The translations under genes and the position numbers were made by a program. 13,766 bases of DNA from Clostridia bacterium (lineage in GTDB: Bacteria; Bacillota; Clostridia; Oscillospirales; SIG627), in assembly GCA_017408325.1 (NCBI GenBank), contig JAFQUW010000070.1, forward strand, positions 1-13,766, written 5' to 3'. This document shows positions 1-6,134 of the stretch, in pieces. How positions within the stretch are numbered: position 1 is the stretch's first letter; every line of letters begins with the position of its first letter. The notes beneath the pieces were generated by a model. The model worked only from the letters and a program-made list of their open reading frames with translations, made no database searches and had not been told where the DNA came from.

Positions 1-1732
1 CTGCGTCCTCCAGGGCTTTTTTGAGTTTGTCCGGGGAAGAGGAAATGTCGGAAAACAAGCCGTCTTCGCCCTCTTCATAGAGGTCGCAGGCGGGCAGGAG
101 ATAAAACTCTTTTTCGTAGATCTCGTCGTAAGAGAAGGAGTCCTCGGAAAGGTTCAGCTCCTCGCCCTTTTCTACGGTTTCAAGGAGTTCTCGGTACTCG
201 GCGGTGGGGAGGAATCCGAGTTGGTAGAGAAGGGAGGCCGCAATTTCCTGATTCTCGTTGACTACGAGGACCACTTCGTTGTATTGTTCGGGCCAATGGC
301 CGCCGTCAATGAGCGTGTAATTGTCGAGAACGACCTGAGAGATGCCGGTTGCATCGCGGCGCGGCAGGAGTTGTTCGGCGATCTGCACCGTGGACATCGA
401 GCTCATCGAAGAGCCGGAAAACGCGCTTGCGGAGGGCGACGTCATCATACTGCCCATCGCCTGACTCATGTTTCCGATGATGGTGCCCGTCAGGCTCTGC
501 TTTTCGGTCAGCGTGCTTCCGTCGGTGTTGACGAGGAAGCCGTCATCGTCGTAGGTGTAGAGAGAAAACTTCGTGTCGTAGGTGTAGACGACGCCGACGT
601 CCCCGATGTAGCTTTGGATCTCGGAGGATTCGTCCTCCAAAAATTCCTTGAACTTCGTCAGGTTGTTTTTCGTCATGCTCGTCGAAGCGAGTGAGGCCAT
701 CTCGAAGCCGTCGGTGTTGGAATAGACGGCGTCGATCTTGTGGGCGACCTCTTCGTTTTCGACCGTGTCGCGGCCCGCTTTGAAAATGGTGGACAGATCG
801 AGCGTCTCCGCCTGCATCGTGATCGGATACGAGGTCATCGTCTCCTTTTGGATGTCATAGATGTAGTTGTTGACACCCGTGGAGAGCGCGAGGATCATCG
901 CGATCCCAATGATGCCGATGGAGCCGGCAAAGGAGGTGAGGAGCGTGCGCGTTTTTTTCGTCAAAAGGTTCTTAAAGGACAGGGTGAGCGCGGTGAAAAA
1001 ACTCATCGAAGTGCGGCCGAAATTTTTGTGTTCGGTCTTCGCCTCCTCCGTTTCTTCCACGGGGGCGGTGTCGCCCACGATCTTGCCGTCGCGCAGACGG
1101 ACCGTGCGCGTTGCATAGGTTTCGGCGAGGTCGGGATTGTGCGTTACCATCACCACGAGACGATCCTGCGCGACCTCTCGCAGGAGCTCCATGACCTGGA
1201 TGCTCGTCTCGGTGTCGAGGGCACCCGTCGGTTCGTCGGCAAGCAGGATCTTCGGGTTGTTGATGAGCGCACGGGCGATTGCCACGCGCTGCATCTGTCC
1301 GCCGGAGAGCTGACTCGGACGCTTGTGGAGATGATCCTCCAGCCCCACCTTTTTGAGCACTTCCTTGGCGCGCTGACGGCGCTCCTTTCGACGGACGCCC
1401 GAGATGGTCAGGGCAAGCTCCACGTTGGCAAGCACGGACTGATGTTCGATCAGGTTGTAGCTCTGAAAGACGAATCCGACCGAGTGGTTGCGGTAGGAGT
1501 CCCAGTCGCGATCGCGGTATTCCTTGGTCGAGACACAGTTGATGACCAGATCCCCCGTGTCGTATCGGTCGAGGCCGCCGATGATGTTCAAAAGCGTCGT
1601 TTTTCCGCTTCCCGAAGGGCCGAGAACGGCGACGAATTCGTTGTCGCGCAAGGTCAGGGACACGTCGTCCAGTGCTTTCTGGACGAGAGTGCCCGTCTTG
1701 TATTCCTTGGAAATGTGTTTGAGTTTGAGCAT
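1..1732 (-). CDS. MacB-like ABC transporter, ATPase-permease fusion (C-terminal part outside window)
   Basis: An ATP-driven transporter of the MacB/FtsX-like superfamily, with an ATPase domain fused in front of its permease; substrate unknown. Reading from the ATG at 1732, 577 codons are visible. The ATPase occupies residues 1-225: Walker A GPSGSGKTT at 38-46, Q-loop VFQ at 88-90, signature LSGGQ at 142-146, Walker B ILLADE at 162-167 and H-loop His198. After a charged linker, residues 265-285 form the first membrane segment. A long extracytoplasmic domain follows, and the remaining membrane segments expected for the family lie beyond base 1. A GAGGA ribosome site precedes the ATG. Family members export peptides or lipoproteins or give bacteriocin resistance; nothing here decides between them. 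It lies downstream of the aldolase on the same strand with a 112-bp gap and no clear terminator between, so read-through is possible. Confidence 0.93.
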   Translation of the reverse strand, partial: MLKLKHISKEYKTGTLVQKALDDVSLTLRDNEFVAVLGPSGSGKTTLLNIIGGLDRYDTGDLVINCVSTKEYRDRDWDSYRNHSVGFVFQSYNLIEHQSVLANVELALTISGVRRKERRQRAKEVLKKVGLEDHLHKRPSQLSGGQMQRVAIARALINNPKILLADEPTGALDTETSIQVMELLREVAQDRLVVMVTHNPDLAETYATRTVRLRDGKIVGDTAPVEETEEAKTEHKNFGRTSMSFFTALTLSFKNLLTKKTRTLLTSFAGSIGIIGIAMILALSTGVNNYIYDIQKETMTSYPITMQAETLDLSTIFKAGRDTVENEEVAHKIDAVYSNTDGFEMASLASTSMTKNNLTKFKEFLEDESSEIQSYIGDVGVVYTYDTKFSLYTYDDDGFLVNTDGSTLTEKQSLTGTIIGNMSQAMGSMMTSPSASAFSGSSMSSMSTVQIAEQLLPRRDATGISQVVLDNYTLIDGGHWPEQYNEVVLVVNENQEIAASLLYQLGFLPTAEYRELLETVEKGEELNLSEDSFSYDEIYEKEFYLLPACDLYEEGEDGLFSDISSSPDKLKKALEDA

Positions 1733-1767
1733 GTAAACTTCTTCCTCTTTTGGTTTCGTTTGCCTTT

Positions 1768-1798
1768 ATGATACCCGAAAAAGAGTGAAAAATCTCAA
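1768..1798 (-). promoter_or_regulatory. possible promoter of the ABC transporter gene
   Basis: On the minus strand TATCAT (1773-1768) lies about 36 bases before the ATG, with TTGAGA (1798-1793) 19 bases further upstream. The spacing is long and both boxes are imperfect, so this is a weak call. The surrounding 112-bp gap is AT-rich and contains the palindrome TTTACGTAAA but no GC-rich terminator hairpin. Confidence 0.25.
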
Positions 1799-1844
1799 AA
1801 AACTTGTATCGAAATTTTAAATTTTACGTAAATTTTATCGCTCG

Positions 1845-2867
1845 TCACAGCAGTCGACAGAGAGCCTCAACGTCCGCTCGCGTGGTGCAGAAGCCGCAGA
1901 CGAAACGCGCGACCGTGTGATGTTCGTCAACGGCGTCCCAGCGCGAGAAGCGCACGTGCTCACAGAGCCGTTCGATCGTCTCGTTTTCGAGAATGAAGAA
2001 CTGCTGGTTGGTCACCGAGTCGAGGAAGGGTGAATAGCCTTTTTTCATCAGCGTATCTTTCAACAGGAGGGCAAGAGCGTCCGCCTGTTTTCCGATCTCC
2101 TCGTAGAGACCGTCGGTGAACAGCGCGTCGAACTGCACGCCGACGACGCGCCCTTTGGCAAAGAGTGCGCCGTTTTGCTTGATGACGGACAGGTAGTGCT
2201 TGGGTGCGCCGCCGGGGAAGACGAGTGCCTCGCCGCAGAGTGCGCCGACTTTCGTGCCGCCGATGTAGAATGCGTCGCAGAGAGAGGCGAGCAGCGCAAG
2301 CGAGACGTCCGTGTTCGGCGCGGACAGCCCGTAGGCGAGGCGCGCGCCGTCGACAAAGAGGCGCAGGCCGTGCTCCAGACAGATCGCGCGCAAGGCTTCC
2401 AGCTCTGCCTTCGTGTACAGCGTACCGTATTCGGTCGGGTGGGAGAGGTAGAGAAGGCCGGGACGCACCATGTGCTCCGCCGTCGCGTCTGCCTCGTAGG
2501 TCAGAAGATAGCTCTTCAGCGCCGCCGCGTCCACCTTGCCGTCCTTGTGTGCGAGGCCGATGACCTTGTGTCCGGAGGCTTCGATCGCGCCGGATTCGTG
2601 GGTGTTGATGTGTCCCGTGTCGGCGCAGATCGCCCCCTCGTAGGGGTAGAGAAGCGAGGAAATGAGCACCTTGTTCGTCTGCGTTCCGCCGCAGAGGAAG
2701 AAAATATCCGCTTTCTCGCACGCACAGGCGGCGCGGATCTTGTTGCGCGCGCGTTCACTGTAGACGTCCGCGCCGTAGGGGGCAAGGCTTTCGAGATTCG
2801 TTTTTACCAGATGTTCGAGCACCTTGGGATGTGCGCCTTCGCTGTAATCGTTTTCAAACCAGAGCAT
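1845..2867 (-). CDS. ltaE: threonine aldolase family PLP enzyme (beta-eliminating lyase fold)
   Basis: A pyridoxal-phosphate enzyme of the low-specificity threonine aldolase family, which cleaves L-threonine or L-allo-threonine to glycine and acetaldehyde in the cytosol. The 340-residue product has the usual length. It opens with FENDYSEGAHPKVLE and carries the family's THESGA stretch at 89-94 (ring-stacking His), FVDGARL at 171-177 (Asp173 to the pyridine nitrogen) and YIGGTK at 201-206, with Lys206 as the likely Schiff-base lysine. The ATG at 2867 is chosen because AGGAGG stands seven bases before it and the family's N-terminus begins there; a 46-residue upstream extension would overlap rpe out of frame. 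The upstream rpe stop codon abuts the ribosome site, so the two genes should be co-transcribed and perhaps translationally coupled. Clostridial members are not all biochemically tested, so the substrate is inferred from the family. Confidence 0.87.
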   Translation of the reverse strand: MLWFENDYSEGAHPKVLEHLVKTNLESLAPYGADVYSERARNKIRAACACEKADIFFLCGGTQTNKVLISSLLYPYEGAICADTGHINTHESGAIEASGHKVIGLAHKDGKVDAAALKSYLLTYEADATAEHMVRPGLLYLSHPTEYGTLYTKAELEALRAICLEHGLRLFVDGARLAYGLSAPNTDVSLALLASLCDAFYIGGTKVGALCGEALVFPGGAPKHYLSVIKQNGALFAKGRVVGVQFDALFTDGLYEEIGKQADALALLLKDTLMKKGYSPFLDSVTNQQFFILENETIERLCEHVRFSRWDAVDEHHTVARFVCGFCTTRADVEALCRLL

Positions 2868-2880
2868 ATCTGTTCCTCCT

Positions 2881-3552
2881 TTATGCTTTTCTCGCGCCGC
2901 GGCGTGCGGCTTCGAGCAGTTCTTCTGCGGCTTTTTTCGGGTCGGGGGCAGAGAAGACGGCACTGCCCGCGACGATGAGATCCGCGCCGCGCCGCGTGAC
3001 TTCAAAGACGTTGTCGACCTTGACGCCGCCGTCGACCTCCAGATCGATCGCGCGTCCCGTTTTGTCGATCTCTTCGCGCAATACAGCGATTTTTTCCAAG
3101 CACTCGGGGATGAGTGCCTGTCCGCCGAAGCCCGGCTCCACCGTCATCACGAGGACGAGGTCGACTTCGTCGAGATAGGGCAGGATCGCCTCCGCAGGGG
3201 TCTTCGGCTTCAGTGAGATACCGGCGCGCAGACCGAGGGCGCGGATGCGCTCAATGAGGGCGCGCGCGTCACGCACCGCCTCAACGTGGAAGGTGAGAAT
3301 GTCCGCACCGGCACGCGCAAAGGGCTCGAGGAAAAAGGCGGGGTCGTCTACCATCAGGTGGACGTCGAAGATCGTGTCCTTCAGGTGCGGCCGCAGACTT
3401 TTGACGATGCACTCACCCAGAGCGAGATTCGGCACGAAGTGACCGTCCATAATATCAAAGTGTAGGTACGGTGCAAATTCTTTGATTTCTTCGATTTGTT
3501 CCTTCGCACGGTAAAAATCGAGCGAAAGCAGGGAGGGAGATAAGCGGATCAT
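2881..3552 (-). CDS. rpe: ribulose-phosphate 3-epimerase
   Basis: Interconverts D-ribulose 5-phosphate and D-xylulose 5-phosphate in the non-oxidative pentose phosphate pathway. It is a metal-dependent TIM-barrel enzyme of the cytosol. The 223-residue product is full length. It begins MIRLSPSLLSLDF (conserved Ser6) and continues with LHFDIMDGHFVPN at 30-42, giving metal ligand His31 and catalytic Asp33. It then has DVHLMV at 63-68 (His65), the phosphate-side loop MTVEPGFGGQ at 136-145, and LEVDGGV at 171-177 with the second catalytic Asp174. The ATG at 3552 has GGAG seven bases upstream and matches the family N-terminus; a longer reading of 60 extra residues would include the leader and is unlikely. 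First gene of a probable rpe-aldolase operon. Confidence 0.96.
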   Translation of the reverse strand: MIRLSPSLLSLDFYRAKEQIEEIKEFAPYLHFDIMDGHFVPNLALGECIVKSLRPHLKDTIFDVHLMVDDPAFFLEPFARAGADILTFHVEAVRDARALIERIRALGLRAGISLKPKTPAEAILPYLDEVDLVLVMTVEPGFGGQALIPECLEKIAVLREEIDKTGRAIDLEVDGGVKVDNVFEVTRRGADLIVAGSAVFSAPDPKKAAEELLEAARRGARKA

Positions 3553-3577
3553 ACAAAACTCCGAAAAAACAGTTTTT

Positions 3578-3631
3578 CCTTGCGGTGGCAAGGTGCGTGC
3601 GGGTGCATACCCTATCAATGAGGCGCGCCTC
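3578..3631 (-). promoter_or_regulatory. hairpin-rich leader of rpe
   Basis: The roughly 110-base untranslated leader between the predicted start of transcription and the rpe ATG holds three self-complementary segments. They are the 12-bp perfect palindrome GAGGCGCGCCTC (3620-3631), GGGT-gcat-ACCC (3601-3612) and CCTTGC-loop-GCAAGG (3578-3593). On the minus strand the last is followed after eight bases by six T residues, partly inside a second AAAAAC/GTTTTT pairing. This could be an attenuator or simply mRNA structure. I do not recognise a known riboswitch. Confidence 0.3.
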
Positions 3632-3669
3632 AAACGAAAAAATCGCGTCGTGACGTCCCCACACAAGGA

Positions 3670-3698
3670 AGTATAACACAAAGGAATCAAAAAAGAAA
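3670..3698 (-). promoter_or_regulatory. probable sigma-A promoter of rpe operon
   Basis: On the minus strand TATACT (3675-3670) is directly preceded by TGT, an extended -10 motif. A poor -35 (TTTCTT, 3698-3693) lies 17 bases upstream. Transcription would start near 3663. Confidence 0.5.
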
Positions 3699-3737
3699 CA
3701 GTGTGGGGGCACGGCGAGTGGATAAATCTCAAAAAGC

Positions 3738-3769
3738 AAAAAGAGGACTGAGTTTTCAGCCCTCTTTTT
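3738..3769 (-). terminator. intrinsic terminator after the EF-G2-like gene
   Basis: A 14-position stem with one mismatch (arms 3738-3751 and 3756-3769, loop GTTT) sits 13 bases beyond the EF-G2 stop codon. On the minus strand it ends in a run of five T residues. The opposite strand also ends in a T-run, so it could work in both directions. Confidence 0.85.
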
Positions 3770-3782
3770 TTGCTGTTTGTCC

Positions 3783-5837
3783 TTATGCTTCCGCTTTCTT
3801 GGCTTCTTCGATGACCTTCTGTGCGACGTTGGAGGGAGCCTCGGCGTAGCTGTCGACGACGTAGTCGAAGCTGCCGCGACCCTGGCTCATCGCGCGCAGG
3901 GTGACGACGTAGTTGCCCATTTCGGACTGCGGAACCTTCGCCTCGACGACGGTGTAGCCCTTCTTCTTCTCGGCGGGATTCATGCCGAGCACCTGACCGC
4001 GGCGGGTGGAGATGTCGCTCATGACGTCGCCCATCAGCGCGTCGGGGATGAGAACGTTCAAGGTTCCGATCGGCTCGAGCAGGGTGGGCTGCGCGTTCTT
4101 CAGGCCTTCGCGGAAGGCGGCGGAGGCGGCGAGCTTGAACGCCATTTCGGAGGAGTCGACGGGGTGATACTTGCCGTCAAAGAGGTTGGCCTTGAGGCCG
4201 ACGAGCGGGAAGCCGGCGAGAACGCCGCGGCTCATGCATTCCTGCAGACCCTTTTCGACTGCGGGGAAGAAGTTCTTCGGAACACTTCCGCCGAAGACGC
4301 TTTCGGTGAAGGTCAGACCTTCTTCGTCGGACGGGGAGAATTCGATCTGGACGACGCCGAACTGACCGTGACCGCCGGACTGCTTGACGTGCTTGCCTTC
4401 GGCCTTGACGGACTTCTTGATGGATTCGCGGTAGGCGACCTGCGCGGGCTTGAGGTCCACGGAGATGCCGAAGCGATTCTTCAGCTTGGAGGAGATGACG
4501 TCGAGGTGCTGTTCACCCAGTCCGTAGAGGACGAGCTGCTTCGTTTCGGCGTTGTTCTTGAGCTTGATGGTGAGGTCTTCCTCGAGCAGACGGGCGATGG
4601 AGGAAGAGATCTTGTCTTCGTCGCCTTTGTCCTTACCGGAGACGGCCATGGCGAGGTAGGGCGTCGGGAAAGCGATGGGCAGGTAGGAGACGTTGCCCTT
4701 CGCGGAGAGAGTGTCGCAGGTATTGGTGGCGGCAAGTTTGGCGATGACGCCGATGTCGCCCTGGGGAAGTGCGTCGACCTCGGTCTGCTTCTTGCCCTTG
4801 ATCTCGTAGATGTGGGCGAATTTTTCGACCTGACCGCTCTTTGAGTTCTTGAGCTGATCGTCGCGCTTTAAGGTGCCGGTCATGACCTTGAAGTAGTTCA
4901 TCTTACCGACGAACGGGTCGGCGATGGTCTTGAACACGAACAGAGAGGTGTCGCCGCCTTCGGTGATCTCGATCGTGTTGCCCTCGGCATCCTTGGCAGT
5001 CGCCTTGGAGAGCGGGGAGGGGAAGCAGTGGCAGATCTCGTTTAAGAGGAAATCAATGCCCTCAAGCTCGGTCGCGCTGCCGCAGTAGACGGGGATGAGC
5101 GAGCCGGAGGTGATGCCGTCGTGTACGCCGTCGAAGATCTCCTGCTGGGTGAATTCTTCGCCGCCGAAGTACTTGTCCATACGTTCCTCGCTCGTCTCGG
5201 CAACGGCCTCGAGGAGCATTTCGCGCGCCTTTTCGACGAACGCGGCCTTTTCCGCGGGGATCTCAAAATCGACGCGGTTGCCTTTTTCGTAGCGGAACGC
5301 CTTCTGCTGGAGAAGGTCGATGTAACCGACGGTCTTGTGGTTTTCAAAGATCGGATAGAGGGCGGGGCAGACAGACTTGCCGAAAATGTCGCGCAACTCG
5401 TCGACGATGCCGTCGAAGTTGACGTGATCCTCGTCCATGCGGTTTAGGAAGAACGCACGGCTGTTGGCAAACTCGCCCGCGCGGTCAAACGCGATCTCGG
5501 CACCGGCTTCCACGCCGGCCTTGGCGTCGATGACGATGAGGGCGGTGTCGGTGACGGACAGTGCCTGCGTGACTTCGCCGGCAAAGTCGAGGTAACCGGG
5601 GGTGTCGATGAAGTTGATCTTCTTGTCGCCCATCTTGACGGGGGCGAGGGAGGCGGAAATCGAAAAACCGCGTTTTACTTCCTCGGGATCGTAGTCGGAA
5701 ACGGTGGTGCCGTCGGTGGTTTTACCGAGACGGTCAGTACCCTTGGTGAGGTAGAGGGCCGCTTCCAGAAGGGAAGTCTTGCCGCTTCCGCCGTGACCGA
5801 GCAGAGCGACGTTGCGGATGTCTTTTGTTTTGACCAT
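3783..5837 (-). CDS. fusA2: EF-G2-like translational GTPase (second elongation factor G)
   Basis: A 684-residue ribosome-associated GTPase with the five-domain EF-G plan. G1 is GHGGSGKT at 14-21, the switch I region is RGFSIS at 56-61, G3 is DTPGY at 78-82, G4 is NRMD at 132-135 and G5 is GSA at 253-255. Domain II spans about 290-380, III 395-470, IV 475-590 (KQSGGHGQFG at 485-494) and V 595-680. The TTVSDYDPEE stretch before switch I, the SLAPV stretch after it and DTPGY instead of DTPGH match what I know of the EF-G2/FusA2 branch rather than the essential EF-G or TetM. The role of this branch in cells is poorly defined. The ATG at 5837 fits the G1 spacing and has GGAG nine bases upstream; the open frame continues 310 codons further but through the promoter. 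It is a single-gene unit with its own promoter and terminator. Confidence 0.92.
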   Translation of the reverse strand: MVKTKDIRNVALLGHGGSGKTSLLEAALYLTKGTDRLGKTTDGTTVSDYDPEEVKRGFSISASLAPVKMGDKKINFIDTPGYLDFAGEVTQALSVTDTALIVIDAKAGVEAGAEIAFDRAGEFANSRAFFLNRMDEDHVNFDGIVDELRDIFGKSVCPALYPIFENHKTVGYIDLLQQKAFRYEKGNRVDFEIPAEKAAFVEKAREMLLEAVAETSEERMDKYFGGEEFTQQEIFDGVHDGITSGSLIPVYCGSATELEGIDFLLNEICHCFPSPLSKATAKDAEGNTIEITEGGDTSLFVFKTIADPFVGKMNYFKVMTGTLKRDDQLKNSKSGQVEKFAHIYEIKGKKQTEVDALPQGDIGVIAKLAATNTCDTLSAKGNVSYLPIAFPTPYLAMAVSGKDKGDEDKISSSIARLLEEDLTIKLKNNAETKQLVLYGLGEQHLDVISSKLKNRFGISVDLKPAQVAYRESIKKSVKAEGKHVKQSGGHGQFGVVQIEFSPSDEEGLTFTESVFGGSVPKNFFPAVEKGLQECMSRGVLAGFPLVGLKANLFDGKYHPVDSSEMAFKLAASAAFREGLKNAQPTLLEPIGTLNVLIPDALMGDVMSDISTRRGQVLGMNPAEKKKGYTVVEAKVPQSEMGNYVVTLRAMSQGRGSFDYVVDSYAEAPSNVAQKVIEEAKKAEA

Positions 5838-5856
5838 GGTGGATATCTCCGTTTCT

Positions 5857-5871
5857 CGGCTTTGCAAGCCG
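5857..5871 (-). other. small hairpin in the EF-G2 mRNA leader
   Basis: CGGCTT-TGC-AAGCCG forms a perfect 6-bp stem with a 3-base loop (minus-strand RNA has the equivalent hairpin) just upstream of the GGAG ribosome site. It may influence translation; this is not tested by anything visible here. Confidence 0.35.
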
Positions 5872-5930
5872 TGTGATTTTGGTTCGTGCGCGCGCTTTCG
5901 ATGACGCGCGGCAAAAACAATAACAACCAT

Positions 5931-5959
5931 ATTATATATGATTTGGCGAAAAGACACAA
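5931..5959 (-). promoter_or_regulatory. sigma-A promoter of the EF-G2-like gene
   Basis: On the minus strand TTGTGT (5959-5954) and a perfect TATAAT (5936-5931) are separated by exactly 17 bases. The predicted leader is about 86 bases long. Confidence 0.75.
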
Positions 5960-6075
5960 GGAAAAAATTTGTAAATCCTGCCGTTGAAAGTACCAAAAAT
6001 AACGGCTGATTTTTGTACAAATCAACAAAAAAGGCACTCGCACCTCCCCTCGGAGGGGCGAATAGGGTCGAAAAC
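5960..6075. other. structured non-coding spacer between divergent promoters
   Basis: No gene is supported here. It contains GCCGTT (5980-5985) pairing with AACGGC (6001-6006), the 10-bp palindrome TTTGTACAAA (6012-6021), and a CCCCT-CGG-AGGGG hairpin (6046-6058). The string ATCAACAAAAAA at 6021-6032 recurs at 10225-10236, in each case beside GC-rich self-complementary DNA. It reads on the minus strand as a hairpin followed by a T-run, so it may be a remnant terminator or a copy of a genomic intergenic repeat. Confidence 0.35.
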
Positions 6076-6103
6076 TTGCTTTTTGTGATCAAACCGATAC
6101 AAT
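6076..6103 (+). promoter_or_regulatory. probable promoter of comEC
   Basis: TTGCTT (6076-6081), a 16-base spacer and TACAAT (6098-6103) predict a start of transcription near 6110. The -10 box overlaps the in-frame ATG at 6102, which would therefore not be in the mRNA. That supports the GTG start at 6135. Confidence 0.5.
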
Positions 6104-6120
6104 GAAGAAAACGTATTTTC

Positions 6121-6128
6121 GAGGGGGT
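6121..6128 (+). promoter_or_regulatory. ribosome binding site that decides the comEC start
   Basis: GAGGGGGT lies about seven bases before GTG 6135. The in-frame ATG at 6102 has no Shine-Dalgarno sequence, so the GTG is preferred. Confidence 0.55.
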
Positions 6129-6134
6129 GGTGGC

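Noticed and set aside
740..1771. 343-codon plus-strand open frame opposite the ABC transporter
   Set aside because: It is antisense to clear ABC ATPase motifs and has no recognisable domain; GC-rich codon bias on the real strand creates long opposite frames.
3777..4844. 355-codon plus-strand open frame opposite the EF-G2-like gene
   Set aside because: Its composition (Gly, Asp, Val, Leu rich) is typical of an antisense shadow, and the other strand encodes conserved EF-G domains III-V.
6012..6021. TTTGTACAAA as a LexA/SOS box
   Set aside because: It does not match the Gram-positive LexA box consensus (CGAAC-N4-GTTCG), and a 10-bp AT-rich palindrome alone is weak evidence.
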